From NCBI GenBank assembly GCA_947626395.1, contig CANQRU010000020.1:1-56470 (forward strand): a DNA stretch of 56,470 nt. Direction: 5' to 3'. The stretch comes from an uncultured Lachnospiraceae bacterium (GTDB taxonomy: Bacteria > Bacillota > Clostridia > Lachnospirales > Lachnospiraceae). Under the pieces are notes generated by a model, which made no database searches, was not told the origin of the DNA, and worked only from the letters and a program-made list of their open reading frames with translations. Each line of letters begins with the position of its first letter. The first letter of the stretch is position 1. Position numbers and translations under genes: made by a program. Positions 17,810 through 26,578 of this stretch are shown piece after piece.

Positions 17810-18649
17810 TTGATCGACAGAGAACACCCTATCATCCAGGTGAAGAACCTATATAAGATATACCGGGTCGGCGAAACCAGAGTCCATGCCCTGGACGGTG
17901 TGGATTTCACTGTATATAAGGGGGAGTTCTGCGCCATTGTCGGTCCTTCCGGATCCGGCAAGTCGACGCTTCTTAATATGCTGGCCGGTCTTGAGAAGCC
18001 CACGAAAGGGCAGATCGTCATCGATAACATTCATATTGAGAATATGACGGAGAATCAGCTGGTGGAATTCAGGCGGAAGCGGGTCGGATTCATTTTCCAG
18101 TCCTATAATCTTCTCCAGACGATGAACGCCGTGGAGAATGTGGCGCTGCCGCTTTCCTTCCGGGGCGTACCGAAGAAGAAGCGGAACGAGATCGCGGCCA
18201 GGTATTTGAAGCTGGTGGGGCTGGAGAAGCAGATGAAGCATATGGCCAATGCCATGTCCGGCGGCCAGCAGCAGCGCGTGGGCATCGCCAGGGCTCTGGC
18301 TGTGAATCCGAAGATCATTTTCGCGGACGAGCCTACGGGCAACCTGGATTCGAAGACCACGCTGGAGATCCTGAGGCTGATGCGGCGGATCGTGCAGGAG
18401 CAGAACCAGACGCTGGTGATGGTCACCCATGACAATAATCTGGCGGCCTACGCGGACAGGCAGTTCCATATCGTGGACGGAAAGATCGTGAGGATAGTGG
18501 AGAAGAAGGAAGCAGACGGAGCGGATACGGCGCCCGGAGACGGGCCGGAGGAACCGATGGTCGGCGGGACGCTGGATGCAGCGGAGGAAGAACCGACGGT
18601 CGGCAGGACGCTGGATACAGCGGCAGAAGAACCGGATGTAAACGGATAG
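17810..18649 (+). CDS. ABC transporter ATP-binding protein, MacB/LolD type
   Basis: A 279-residue ATPase: Walker [10 protein letters not shown] at about 45-53, the Q-loop FQSYNLLQ, signature MSGGQQQR near 150 and Walker [16 protein letters not shown], which is the MacB/LolD/FtsE hallmark. The core ends near residue 230. The remaining acidic tail is unusual and includes two 13-residue tandem copies (see 18551-18628). The start is TTG at 17810, six bases after GGAGG. It is followed by a CARDB-like surface protein and a MacB-type permease, so the three probably form one complex that moves a substrate or applies force across the membrane; substrate unknown. Confidence 0.88.
   Translation: MIDREHPIIQVKNLYKIYRVGETRVHALDGVDFTVYKGEFCAIVGPSGSGKSTLLNMLAGLEKPTKGQIVIDNIHIENMTENQLVEFRRKRVGFIFQSYNLLQTMNAVENVALPLSFRGVPKKKRNEIAARYLKLVGLEKQMKHMANAMSGGQQQRVGIARALAVNPKIIFADEPTGNLDSKTTLEILRLMRRIVQEQNQTLVMVTHDNNLAAYADRQFHIVDGKIVRIVEKKEADGADTAPGDGPEEPMVGGTLDAAEEEPTVGRTLDTAAEEPDVNG
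18551..18628 (+). repeat. In-frame 39-bp tandem duplication in the ABC ATPase tail
   Basis: Two adjacent 39-bp units (18551-18589 and 18590-18628) encode [13 protein letters not shown] and [13 protein letters not shown], and a third unit begins with GAACCGG. The unit length keeps the frame. Confidence 0.85.
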
Positions 18650-18674
18650 AATCGGAAAGCGGAGGGATATATTG

Positions 18675-20507
18675 ATGAAAGCAGCGTGGAGGAAGATCTG
18701 GATCCTGGGGGCGGCAGTGCTGATGCTTGGAGCGGTTCCGGCGACGGCGATGGCGGATATGGCTGATGTATCCGGCAATTACTATGTTGAGCAGAGTTCT
18801 ATTTCACGGGGGAAGATCGGCAGAAGTATGAATGTCACTTTTTCTGTGGAGAATAAGACGAACCAGGACTGGAAGGACGTCAGGGTGGTCATCAGCAGCT
18901 ATATGAGCGGCTGGTACAGCGAAGAGGACTATGTGTTCCCGTTCGAGAAGGCGACGGAGAAGGTCCTGGGGGCAGGAATCGCGGCAGGCAGCAGAAGAAG
19001 CGTGTCCATGCCTGTTCGGGTCCGGGCCGATCTGAAGGAAGGTTATTACGGCCTGTCGGTCGAGCTATGGGTCAAACAGGGGGATGACAGCGAGTTCCGG
19101 CAGATCGACGGCGGTGAGAATGTCAATATCTATGTCTCCGCTCCTTCGGCGAATGACACGGAGGATACCGAGAATGTCGACAGGCAGATCGCTTTTGCCC
19201 TGGGCGAAGGGCAGGCGACGCCTTACGGGGTATATCCGAACGTGCTGAATTTCTCAATCAACATGCGCAATTCCGGGCTGTCCGACGCCAGGGACGTGAC
19301 GGTGGAGATGGTGCTTGACAAGGACAGCGAGGTATTTCCTTTCGATATCAACGACGGCAGCTACGACCGGTATTATGAGACGGTGGCGGCCGGGGAGACC
19401 GTTCAGCTTCCCTACAGCATGGCGGTGCGGGAAGATACATACAGCGGTTTCTATGAACTGAAATTTAATATCTATTACCGGGAGACGGCTACCGGAGATC
19501 TGCAGAAGCAGGAAGATTCTTTCTGGGTGCGGATCAAGAATAAGGAGCATGAGGACGAGCAGCAGTCCGGTGCTACGGGCGAGCACGCCTATTCGGTCGC
19601 CAGGATCGTGGTGGACAGCTTTGAGACGCAGCCGGAGAATATTATTTCCGGCGAACCGTTCCAGCTGATTCTGCGGATGAAGAACGCGTCCTCGGATATT
19701 CCGGCGTCCAATATCCTGCTGGATCTGGAATCCGAGACGTCGTCGACGGGCGGGGGCGCGGTCTTTACGACGCTGAGCGGTTCCTCCTCCTACGTGATCA
19801 ACAGCCTGGCGCCCAATGAGACGAATGAGCTGGTGATCGATATGCAGGCGACGGCGGGCATCGACCAGCGCACCTATGCGCTGAAGATCAAGGAGACCTA
19901 CGACAGTCCGGAGTATAAGAACGCTGCCGCGGAGATCAGCATCAACATCCCTGTCCGGCAGATCGCGCGGCTGAATACCGGCACCATCGAGGTGATGCCG
20001 GCCGATATCAGCACCGGCGCGGAGAGCAACGTCATGTTCCCCATCAATAATACCGGCAAGGTCCTTCTGTATAATGTCACGGTGGCTTTCGAGGCGGATT
20101 CCATCGTGCCGACCGATACCTATGTGGGCAATATCAAGCCGGGCGAGACCGGCAATGTGGACGTGATGCTGACGGGCGCGGCGGCTACCACCGACGACGG
20201 CAAGGTGAAGATCATTATCACTTATGAGGATGAGAACGGCGAGGTGCAGGCGCCTGTGGAGAAGGAGCTGACGCTGATGGTCAGCGAGTTCTCGGAAGAG
20301 AATTTTGAGGATGTATTCGCCGGGCAGGATTTCGACGTGATGCCGGCGGAGGAGCCTTCTTTTGTCCAGAAGTACATGAAATATCTGATCGCCGCCGCGG
20401 CGGTCGTGGCAGTGATCCTTGCGGTCAGTCTGTCTGCGATGAGACGGAGACGTAAAGCGAAGAAGGAACTAGAGGAATTAGAGGGATCGGACGATGAGAT
20501 TTCTTGA
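18675..20507 (+). CDS. Surface-exposed membrane protein with CARDB-like beta domains
   Basis: A 610-residue protein with a signal peptide (MKAAWRKIWILGAAVLMLG, cleaved near the AMA at about 28), several beta-sandwich segments of the CARDB/NEW3 kind (for example MNVTFSVENKTNQDWKDV, LNFSINMRNSGLSDARDV and NVMFPINNTGKVLLYNV), one transmembrane helix (about 576-597) and a basic-then-acidic cytoplasmic tail. It is thus anchored in the membrane with its bulk outside. It lies between an ABC ATPase and a MacB-like permease and overlaps the latter by 14 bases, so it probably takes the place MacA-like adaptors hold in Gram-negatives; this is inference. A TTG at 18672 is an alternative start one codon earlier. 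Confidence 0.78.
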   Translation: MKAAWRKIWILGAAVLMLGAVPATAMADMADVSGNYYVEQSSISRGKIGRSMNVTFSVENKTNQDWKDVRVVISSYMSGWYSEEDYVFPFEKATEKVLGAGIAAGSRRSVSMPVRVRADLKEGYYGLSVELWVKQGDDSEFRQIDGGENVNIYVSAPSANDTEDTENVDRQIAFALGEGQATPYGVYPNVLNFSINMRNSGLSDARDVTVEMVLDKDSEVFPFDINDGSYDRYYETVAAGETVQLPYSMAVREDTYSGFYELKFNIYYRETATGDLQKQEDSFWVRIKNKEHEDEQQSGATGEHAYSVARIVVDSFETQPENIISGEPFQLILRMKNASSDIPASNILLDLESETSSTGGGAVFTTLSGSSSYVINSLAPNETNELVIDMQATAGIDQRTYALKIKETYDSPEYKNAAAEISINIPVRQIARLNTGTIEVMPADISTGAESNVMFPINNTGKVLLYNVTVAFEADSIVPTDTYVGNIKPGETGNVDVMLTGAAATTDDGKVKIIITYEDENGEVQAPVEKELTLMVSEFSEENFEDVFAGQDFDVMPAEEPSFVQKYMKYLIAAAAVVAVILAVSLSAMRRRRKAKKELEELEGSDDEIS

Positions 20508-21843
20508 CCTGCTCGGTATGAGCGTAAGTAATCTGAAGCGCAGGAAGATGCGGACATTCCTGACTGTGCTGGGCGTCATCATCGGAACGGCCTCGGTAGT
20601 TATCATGGTGTCTCTGGGGATAGGGCTGAACGCTCTGATGATGGAGCAGTATTCTTCCTATGGGGATATGACGATGATCACGGTCTATTCCAACAATTAC
20701 TATGGAAGCGGCCAGGATACGGATGAGAGCACATTCCTGACGGATGATAAGATAAAGCAGTTTGCCGCTATAGATCATGTGACCGGCGTGTCGCCGATGC
20801 TGCGGGCCGATGTGGTCATGAAGCAGGGAGCGTATTACTGCAGTTCGAGCATTACCGGCGTGTCCAGGGAGTATCTGGAGAAGCTTCCCCTGGGACAGGG
20901 GGAACTTGCGGCGGCGGACGACGACGAGCTCAAATTCTATTACGGCAATAGGGTGATCGTGCGGTTTCAGAATGAGAAGACCGGCGCCGGTTATTATGAC
21001 AATGAAGAGCTGCCGCCGGTGGACTTCATGGGCAAGCCTATGTTCGTCATCTTCGATACGGACGCTTACTGGCAGACCCGGTGGAATAGCGCGGATACGA
21101 CGGCTAAGCCGCCGAAGAAATACATGATCAGGACCGGCGGAGTGGTTGAGGGCGAGTTTACCGATTACAACAACTATTCCTATGACATTTACTGCGATGT
21201 GGAGCTTCTCAAGCAGCAGCTGAAGATGATCTTCAAGAAGAAGCCGATCCCCCGGCAGCCTACCAACAGCAAAGGGAAGCCGTATTCCTATTTTGTTTAC
21301 GACCAGATCATGGTCTTCGTGGACGATATGGAGAATGTCACCACGGTGCAGCAGCAGCTTTCCGACATGGGCTACCAGGCCAACAGCAAGATGGAGTGGA
21401 TTGAGCAGGCCCAGCAGACCTACGGCATGGTACAGCTGGTTCTTGGCGGCATCGGCGCGGTCAGCCTGTTTGTGGCGGCCATCGGCATCGCCAATACGAT
21501 GATGATGTCTATCTATGAGAGGACCAAGGAGATCGGCGTCATCAAGGTGCTTGGCTGCGATATGCGCAACATCCGCAATATGTTCCTTATGGAATCGGGC
21601 TTTATCGGCTTTATGGGCGGAGTCGTGGGATTATGTATCAGCTACGGCGTAGGCTACGCGATGAACCATTTTCTGTCCCTGGGACAGATGATGATGGGCG
21701 TGGCCGGCGACATCTCCCGGATCCCGTTCTGGCTGGCCGGCGGCGCTATCGTGTTCGCGATCCTGGTCGGCATGATCGCCGGATTCTTCCCGTCGCTGCG
21801 CGCCATGCACTTAAGTCCGTTAGCGGCGATCAGGAATGAGTAA
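20494..21843 (+). CDS. ABC transporter permease, MacB/FtsX family
   Basis: A 449-residue permease with the MacB plan: one N-terminal helix (RTFLTVLGVIIGTASVVIMV), a large extracellular core (about 55-305) and three C-terminal helices with the FtsX-type signature ERTKEIGVIKVLGC. It starts inside the preceding gene, indicating coupled translation. With the ATPase at 17810 it makes a type VII ABC system, which in studied cases exports peptides or drugs or transmits force rather than importing. A strong bidirectional terminator follows. Confidence 0.88.
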   Translation: MRFLDLLGMSVSNLKRRKMRTFLTVLGVIIGTASVVIMVSLGIGLNALMMEQYSSYGDMTMITVYSNNYYGSGQDTDESTFLTDDKIKQFAAIDHVTGVSPMLRADVVMKQGAYYCSSSITGVSREYLEKLPLGQGELAAADDDELKFYYGNRVIVRFQNEKTGAGYYDNEELPPVDFMGKPMFVIFDTDAYWQTRWNSADTTAKPPKKYMIRTGGVVEGEFTDYNNYSYDIYCDVELLKQQLKMIFKKKPIPRQPTNSKGKPYSYFVYDQIMVFVDDMENVTTVQQQLSDMGYQANSKMEWIEQAQQTYGMVQLVLGGIGAVSLFVAAIGIANTMMMSIYERTKEIGVIKVLGCDMRNIRNMFLMESGFIGFMGGVVGLCISYGVGYAMNHFLSLGQMMMGVAGDISRIPFWLAGGAIVFAILVGMIAGFFPSLRAMHLSPLAAIRNE

Positions 21844-21925
21844 ACGAAACCGTTCATCCGCTTTCGCATCGGAGGAACGTAGCCACCCGCGGCTGTCATG
21901 CAACATGAAATGCAACAGGAAAAAG

Positions 21926-21954
21926 AAAAAGTCCCGAAAAACTCGGGACTTTTT
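21926..21954. terminator. Bidirectional Rho-independent terminator
   Basis: AAAAAGTCCCGA (21926-21937) and TCGGGACTTTTT (21943-21954) form a perfect stem with T runs on both strands. It serves the ABC operon on the plus strand and the tRNA on the minus strand. Confidence 0.92.
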
Positions 21955-21957
21955 ATC

Positions 21958-22041
21958 TGCAGAAGATGGGAGTCGAACCCACAAGGTATTGCTACCACAC
22001 GGACCTGAACCGTGCGCGTCTGCCAATTCCGCCACTTCTGC
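21958..22041 (-). tRNA. tRNA-Leu (anticodon CAG)
   Basis: An 84-nt class II tRNA on the minus strand. The acceptor arms GCAGAAG and CTTCTGC pair fully, the anticodon arm CACGG-TTCAGGT-CCGTG carries CAG, a long variable arm follows, and the T loop is GGTTCGA. The discriminator base is A and CCA is not encoded. It has its own consensus promoter and terminator. Confidence 0.97.
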
Positions 22042-22054
22042 GAGAACAATAGGG

Positions 22055-22083
22055 ATTATAACCCACTTTCCGGCGTCTGTCAA
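22055..22083 (-). promoter_or_regulatory. Consensus promoter of tRNA-Leu
   Basis: On the minus strand, TTGACA (22078-22083) and TATAAT (22055-22060) are separated by exactly 17 bases: a perfect sigma-A promoter 13 bases before the tRNA. Confidence 0.93.
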
Positions 22084-22145
22084 CACTTTTTTCAAAAAAA
22101 TATCCTGGGACTTTCGATCCCTGCGGCGCCGGAGGAAATGCCCGC

Positions 22146-22185
22146 GAAAAAGCCCGCCGGCCGTCTGATGACCGTGCCGGCAGGC
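22146..22185 (-). terminator. Terminator of the small membrane protein gene
   Basis: On the minus strand GCCTGCCGGC and GCCGGCGGGC pair over 10 positions with one G-U pair, followed by TTTTTC. It lies 88 bases after the stop at 22274; the bases between hold no gene. Confidence 0.7.
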
Positions 22186-22273
22186 CCTCTGACCGAGGCC
22201 AGCGCTTTCTTTCCCGCGAACTGTCCCGCTGCGGCGGCATCCGCCGTGCTGTACAGCCGCTGGAAGAAGATTA

Positions 22274-22708
22274 TTATTTTACCCGCGCCTTCTCTACCGC
22301 CGTTTCAATGGCGCCCAGCACCGCCTGGGAAGTGTACCGGGTTTCCATGGAGTAGGAGAGATCCTCAAGGGACTGGCTGCTTAAGATCTGTTCCGCCAGA
22401 TCGTTCATGACCGGCTGCATCAGCGGGTACATGGTGGTGACGGACTCATCCAGGGAGACGAAGGAGATGGAATTGATCCGGTTGGCGTCTACGGCCACTT
22501 CTACATTTACGTTCTGGCTGCCCACGGTCAGGGACGCCGTATAGACGCCGGGAACGAATGTGGCGGAGGGAGAGGAGACAGCCGTCTCATGCTTTGGCCG
22601 GAACATGATCATAAGCAGAGTGACGAACAGTATGGCAAACCCGATGAAAACAGCGGTGTAAATGATCTCCTTCATTTTCAGTACGACGATTTTGGTTTTG
22701 GAGCTCAT
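22274..22708 (-). CDS. Membrane-anchored protein of unknown function, weakly FMN-binding-domain-like
   Basis: A 144-residue protein with one N-terminal membrane helix (IIYTAVFIGFAILFVTLLMI, about 15-34) and an outside domain. That domain has PGVYTASLTVGSQNVNVEV, then a variable middle, then QSLEDLSYSMETRYTSQAVLGAIETAVEKA. The order resembles the small FMN_bind domain, where a Gly-Ala-Thr-x-Thr-Ser flavin-attachment motif precedes an AV helix, but here only TS remains at the equivalent place, so covalent FMN is unlikely. GGAGG lies seven bases before the ATG. It is transcribed away from addB and its role is unknown. Confidence 0.55.
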   Translation of the reverse strand: MSSKTKIVVLKMKEIIYTAVFIGFAILFVTLLMIMFRPKHETAVSSPSATFVPGVYTASLTVGSQNVNVEVAVDANRINSISFVSLDESVTTMYPLMQPVMNDLAEQILSSQSLEDLSYSMETRYTSQAVLGAIETAVEKARVK

Positions 22709-22876
22709 GGCAGACCTCCGTGGAAATGGATTTGCTACAGTGTATTACGCGTCCACGGAAAATATGCCGCACGGTAAAAGAATGAAAAAGGAATGGCGGC
22801 GCGGCGGCATCTGATGTATAATGGAAGAAATCCTGTCCGCTGCGCGGCTGCGGCGGACGAAAATCAGGGAGGCTCT

Positions 22877-25800
22877 ATGTCACTTCAGTTCATTATCGGC
22901 AGTTCCGGTTCCGGTAAGACGCACCGGCTTTATAAAGATCTGATCGACAGATCCGTGCGGGAGCCGCGGTCTTCTTTTATTGCCATCGTGCCGGAGCAGT
23001 TCACGATGCAGACCCAGAAGCAGATCGTGGCCATGCATCCGGATCATGGGACCATGAACATCGATATCGTCAGCTTCAACCGGCTGGCGTACCGGGTGTT
23101 TGAGGAGCTGGCGGTGGAACATCCGGCGGTGCTGGACGACATGGGCAAGTCCATGGTGCTTCGGAAGGCAGCGGCGGAGCAGAAGAAGAATCTGCAGCTT
23201 TATGGGGGGCACCTGAATCAGACCGGTTTTATCAATCAGCTGAAATCCATGCTGTCGGAGTTATACCAGTACGGGATCCGTCCGGAAGTTCTCGACGAGG
23301 TGGCGGAACAGGCGGAGAGCGCGCTTCTTAAGGCGAAATGCGGGGATCTGGCGGTGATGTTCCGCGCTTTTCAGAAGGAGATCGACCGCCGGTTCATCAC
23401 GGCGGAGGAGATCCTGGACGTACTCTGCCGGGTGCTTTCGGAATCGGAACTGATCAGACGCAGCGTGATCACGCTGGACGGATATACCGGTTTTACGCCG
23501 GTGCAGTACCGGCTTCTTGAACTGATGATGATCCACGCGCGGCAGGTGATCGTGACGGTCGGGATGGATCCGGCGGCCGGCCCGTATCAGCGGGGAAGAT
23601 ACCAGAACCTGTTCTATATGGGAAAGGAAATGATCGCAAAGCTCACGGAACTGGCGGCCGGTCATGGTGTGGAGCGGGATGAGGATGTGCTGCTGGGGGT
23701 GTCGGGGGCAGAAGTCGCCGAGCGGCGGATGGCCGCAGAAGCCGGTCCGGTCGGCCATGAGAAGGCTTGCCTGGAAACAGATAGAGAAATATTATACAGA
23801 TTCCGTCACAGCCCCTCCATCGCGTATATCGAGAAGCACCTCTACCGCTACGACGGATCGGCGGACTGGGAGCCGCGGGAGGTGGAAGTCTGGCAGGCGT
23901 CGGGGCCGTCGGACGAGGCTGCGGCTGTGGCGTCGCGGATCTGCGGGCTGGTGCGTCAGGAAGGCGTTCGCTACCGGGAGATCGCGGTGATCACCGGGGA
24001 TCTGGCCGGGTACCGGCATGAGATCGTCAGCCGGTTCCAGGCGGAAGGGATCCCGTTTTTCATGGATAATAAGAAGAGTATTCTTGAAAATGCCATGGTG
24101 GAATTTATCCGCGCCGGACTGGAGGTGGTGCGGCGGGATTTTGATTATGAAAGTGTCTTCCGGTATCTGAAGACCGGTTTGGCGGCAGAGACGCCGGGAG
24201 AATGGAGCGGAGAGGAAAAGCGGAACGAAGCGGGGGAATCGGAGACATGGAAACCGCAGGATAGACGGGGATGGCAGAAAGAACAGGGGGAACCGGATCA
24301 ATCGGGGAAATACTGCGAGCGGACCGCCCGAAAGCAGCAGGACGGGCAGGAGGAGCTGGACCGTCTGGAGAATTACTGCGTGGCGCTGGGGATCCGCGGC
24401 TTTAAGCGGTGGAGCGAGACCTGGGAGTATACGTACCGGGGGGCGAGGAACCTGAATCTGGACCAGCTGAACGCGTTCCGGCAGGAGATCCTGAAACCGA
24501 TGGCCGCGCTCAGGGAAGCCATGCGGCGGGAAGACCGGACGGTGCGGACCATGAATGAGGCGGTGACGGCGTGGCTTGAGGAGTGCCGTGTGGAAGAAAA
24601 GCTCGGCCGTTACCGGGACGATTTTGAGAAGAACGGAGAGTTCGCGCTGGCGAAGGAGTATGAGCAGATCTACGGGAGAGTGACGGAACTGTTCGACAGG
24701 CTGACGGCGCTTCTGGGGGATGAGAAGCTGAGTCTTAAGGAATATATGGAAATTCTGGACGCCGGATTTGCGGAGATCCGGGTGGGCGTGATCCCGGCTA
24801 CGGTGGACCGGGTGACGGTCGGCGATATCACAAGAACCAGATTGGATCAGATCCGGGTCCTGTTCTTCCTTGGCGTCAACGAGGGCGTGGTCCCGTCCAG
24901 AAAGGATACGCAGAGTCTTCTTACAGATATGGACCGGGAGGTGTTTAAGCGGTTCCGCGTCCAGCTGGCGCCCACGTCGAAGGAGGACAGCTTTACCCAG
25001 AGGTATTATCTGTACCTGCTGCTGACGAAGCCGTCGGAGAAGCTGATCCTGTCCTATTCTCTTCTGGACGCGGCGGGAAAGAGCCGGAGGCCGTCCGGAC
25101 TGATCGGGGAGCTTTGCCGGATGTTCCCGCGGCTTACCGTGCGGGATACACAGAGTCAATTGGGAGAGATCGTATCGAAGACGGCAGGGAAGGAACTTCT
25201 GATCCGCGGGCTGCGGGAGTATGCGGCCGGTTTCGGCAATGACCCGGTCCGGGAGGACGGAACGCGCTTTCTGGCGCTGTACCGCTGGTTTGCCGCGAAT
25301 CCGGAATACTCCGGGCTGGTGAAGAAGCTGACGGACGCGGCGTTTTATTCCTATGATAAGAGGGGCCTCAGCAGGGCGGCGGCCCGGGCTCTGTACGGAC
25401 AGGTGATGCAGGGCAGCGTTACGAGGCTGGAGCAGTACGCGGCCTGCGCCTACGCCCATTTCCTGAATTACGGACTGGAGCTTATGGAGCGGCAGGAGTA
25501 CCGGATTGCCGCGGTGGACATGGGCAATCTCTTCCACAGTTCCATCGATCTCTGCTTTAAGGAAATGGACGCGCGTGGGATTAAGGCTGTTCGCATGGAT
25601 GAGGAGCAGCGAAAGGCCTTGGTGCGGGAATGCGTCGCGAAGGTGACGTCGGAATACGGCAGTTCGATCCTGATGGATTCCGCCCGCAACCGGTATCTCG
25701 CGGACCGGATCGGGCGGATGACGGAGCGGACGATCTGGGCGCTTACGGAGCAGCTTCGGAAAGGAGATTTCGAACCGGCGGGGTACGAGGTGTCATTTTC

Positions 25801-26578
25801 CGCCATCGACGATCTGAAGGCCATGAAGATACGCCTTTCGGATGAAGAAGCGCTGCATCTTCGGGGGCGCATCGACCGTCTGGATCTGTGCGAGGACGGG
25901 CAGCAGGTATATGTGAAGATCATTGACTACAAATCGGGCGGGACCCAGTTCGATCTGGCGGCGGTGTATTACGGCCTGCAGCTGCAGCTGGTGGTCTATA
26001 TGGACGCCGTGATGGAACTGACGGAGCGCAGCCATCCGGGGAAAAACGTGATGCCCGCGGGTATTTTCTATTACAATATCAAGGATCCGCTGATCGACAG
26101 GGAGGCAGGGCAGACGCCGGAGGATGTGGACGGCGAGATCTTAAAGCAGCTGCGGATGAACGGGCTGGTCAACAGCGATCTGGATTCCATCCGCCATCTG
26201 GACAGTCAGATTCGGGAGAAATCGGACGTGATCCCGGTAGCGATGAAGGACGGGCTGATCCAGGAGAGCCAGTCGTCGGTGGCAAGCAGCAGGCGGTTTG
26301 AGGTACTGCGGCGTTACGTGCGCGGACAGCTGAAGAAGGACGGACGGGAGATCCTAAGCGGACAGATCGGGGCGGAGCCGCAGAAGAGCGGCGGGCATAC
26401 GGCCTGTGATTACTGCCCGTATCATGGGATCTGCGGCTTTGACACCAGGATTGACGGTTACCGCTACCGGAGATTCGCGCCGGTGGACGCGCAGCAGGTG
26501 TGGGAGAAAATGGAGGAGACATGCGGCGAAGCGGCGCAGGACGCGCGGAAAGGAGGCGCGGCGGATGCAGTGGACTGA
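22877..26578 (+). CDS. addB: ATP-dependent helicase/nuclease AddAB, subunit AddB
   Basis: A 1233-residue AddB. Walker A IIGSSGSGKT lies at the N-terminus, and the C-terminal nuclease domain carries the LRGRIDRLD and IIDYKSGG motifs. The iron-sulfur cluster ligands are all present: Cys857, then Cys1177, Cys1180 and Cys1186 in the C-x2-C-x5-C pattern of the family. AddAB resects double-strand breaks and loads RecA. A charged insertion rich in Glu, Gln and Arg (about residues 440-500) has no conserved motif. The ATG at 22877 follows GGGAGG; a TATAAT at 22817-22822 without a good -35 may be the promoter. It overlaps addA by 14 bases. Confidence 0.94.
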   Translation: MSLQFIIGSSGSGKTHRLYKDLIDRSVREPRSSFIAIVPEQFTMQTQKQIVAMHPDHGTMNIDIVSFNRLAYRVFEELAVEHPAVLDDMGKSMVLRKAAAEQKKNLQLYGGHLNQTGFINQLKSMLSELYQYGIRPEVLDEVAEQAESALLKAKCGDLAVMFRAFQKEIDRRFITAEEILDVLCRVLSESELIRRSVITLDGYTGFTPVQYRLLELMMIHARQVIVTVGMDPAAGPYQRGRYQNLFYMGKEMIAKLTELAAGHGVERDEDVLLGVSGAEVAERRMAAEAGPVGHEKACLETDREILYRFRHSPSIAYIEKHLYRYDGSADWEPREVEVWQASGPSDEAAAVASRICGLVRQEGVRYREIAVITGDLAGYRHEIVSRFQAEGIPFFMDNKKSILENAMVEFIRAGLEVVRRDFDYESVFRYLKTGLAAETPGEWSGEEKRNEAGESETWKPQDRRGWQKEQGEPDQSGKYCERTARKQQDGQEELDRLENYCVALGIRGFKRWSETWEYTYRGARNLNLDQLNAFRQEILKPMAALREAMRREDRTVRTMNEAVTAWLEECRVEEKLGRYRDDFEKNGEFALAKEYEQIYGRVTELFDRLTALLGDEKLSLKEYMEILDAGFAEIRVGVIPATVDRVTVGDITRTRLDQIRVLFFLGVNEGVVPSRKDTQSLLTDMDREVFKRFRVQLAPTSKEDSFTQRYYLYLLLTKPSEKLILSYSLLDAAGKSRRPSGLIGELCRMFPRLTVRDTQSQLGEIVSKTAGKELLIRGLREYAAGFGNDPVREDGTRFLALYRWFAANPEYSGLVKKLTDAAFYSYDKRGLSRAAARALYGQVMQGSVTRLEQYAACAYAHFLNYGLELMERQEYRIAAVDMGNLFHSSIDLCFKEMDARGIKAVRMDEEQRKALVRECVAKVTSEYGSSILMDSARNRYLADRIGRMTERTIWALTEQLRKGDFEPAGYEVSFSAIDDLKAMKIRLSDEEALHLRGRIDRLDLCEDGQQVYVKIIDYKSGGTQFDLAAVYYGLQLQLVVYMDAVMELTERSHPGKNVMPAGIFYYNIKDPLIDREAGQTPEDVDGEILKQLRMNGLVNSDLDSIRHLDSQIREKSDVIPVAMKDGLIQESQSSVASSRRFEVLRRYVRGQLKKDGREILSGQIGAEPQKSGGHTACDYCPYHGICGFDTRIDGYRYRRFAPVDAQQVWEKMEETCGEAAQDARKGGAADAVD

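Noticed and set aside
17810-21843. Reading the ABC, CARDB-like and permease genes as a defence or toxin system
   Set aside because: There is no nuclease, toxin or bacteriocin gene nearby; a normal envelope transport role is more likely.
22709-22876. LexA box before addB
   Set aside because: No GAACNNNNGTTC-like sequence is present, although addAB would be a plausible SOS target.
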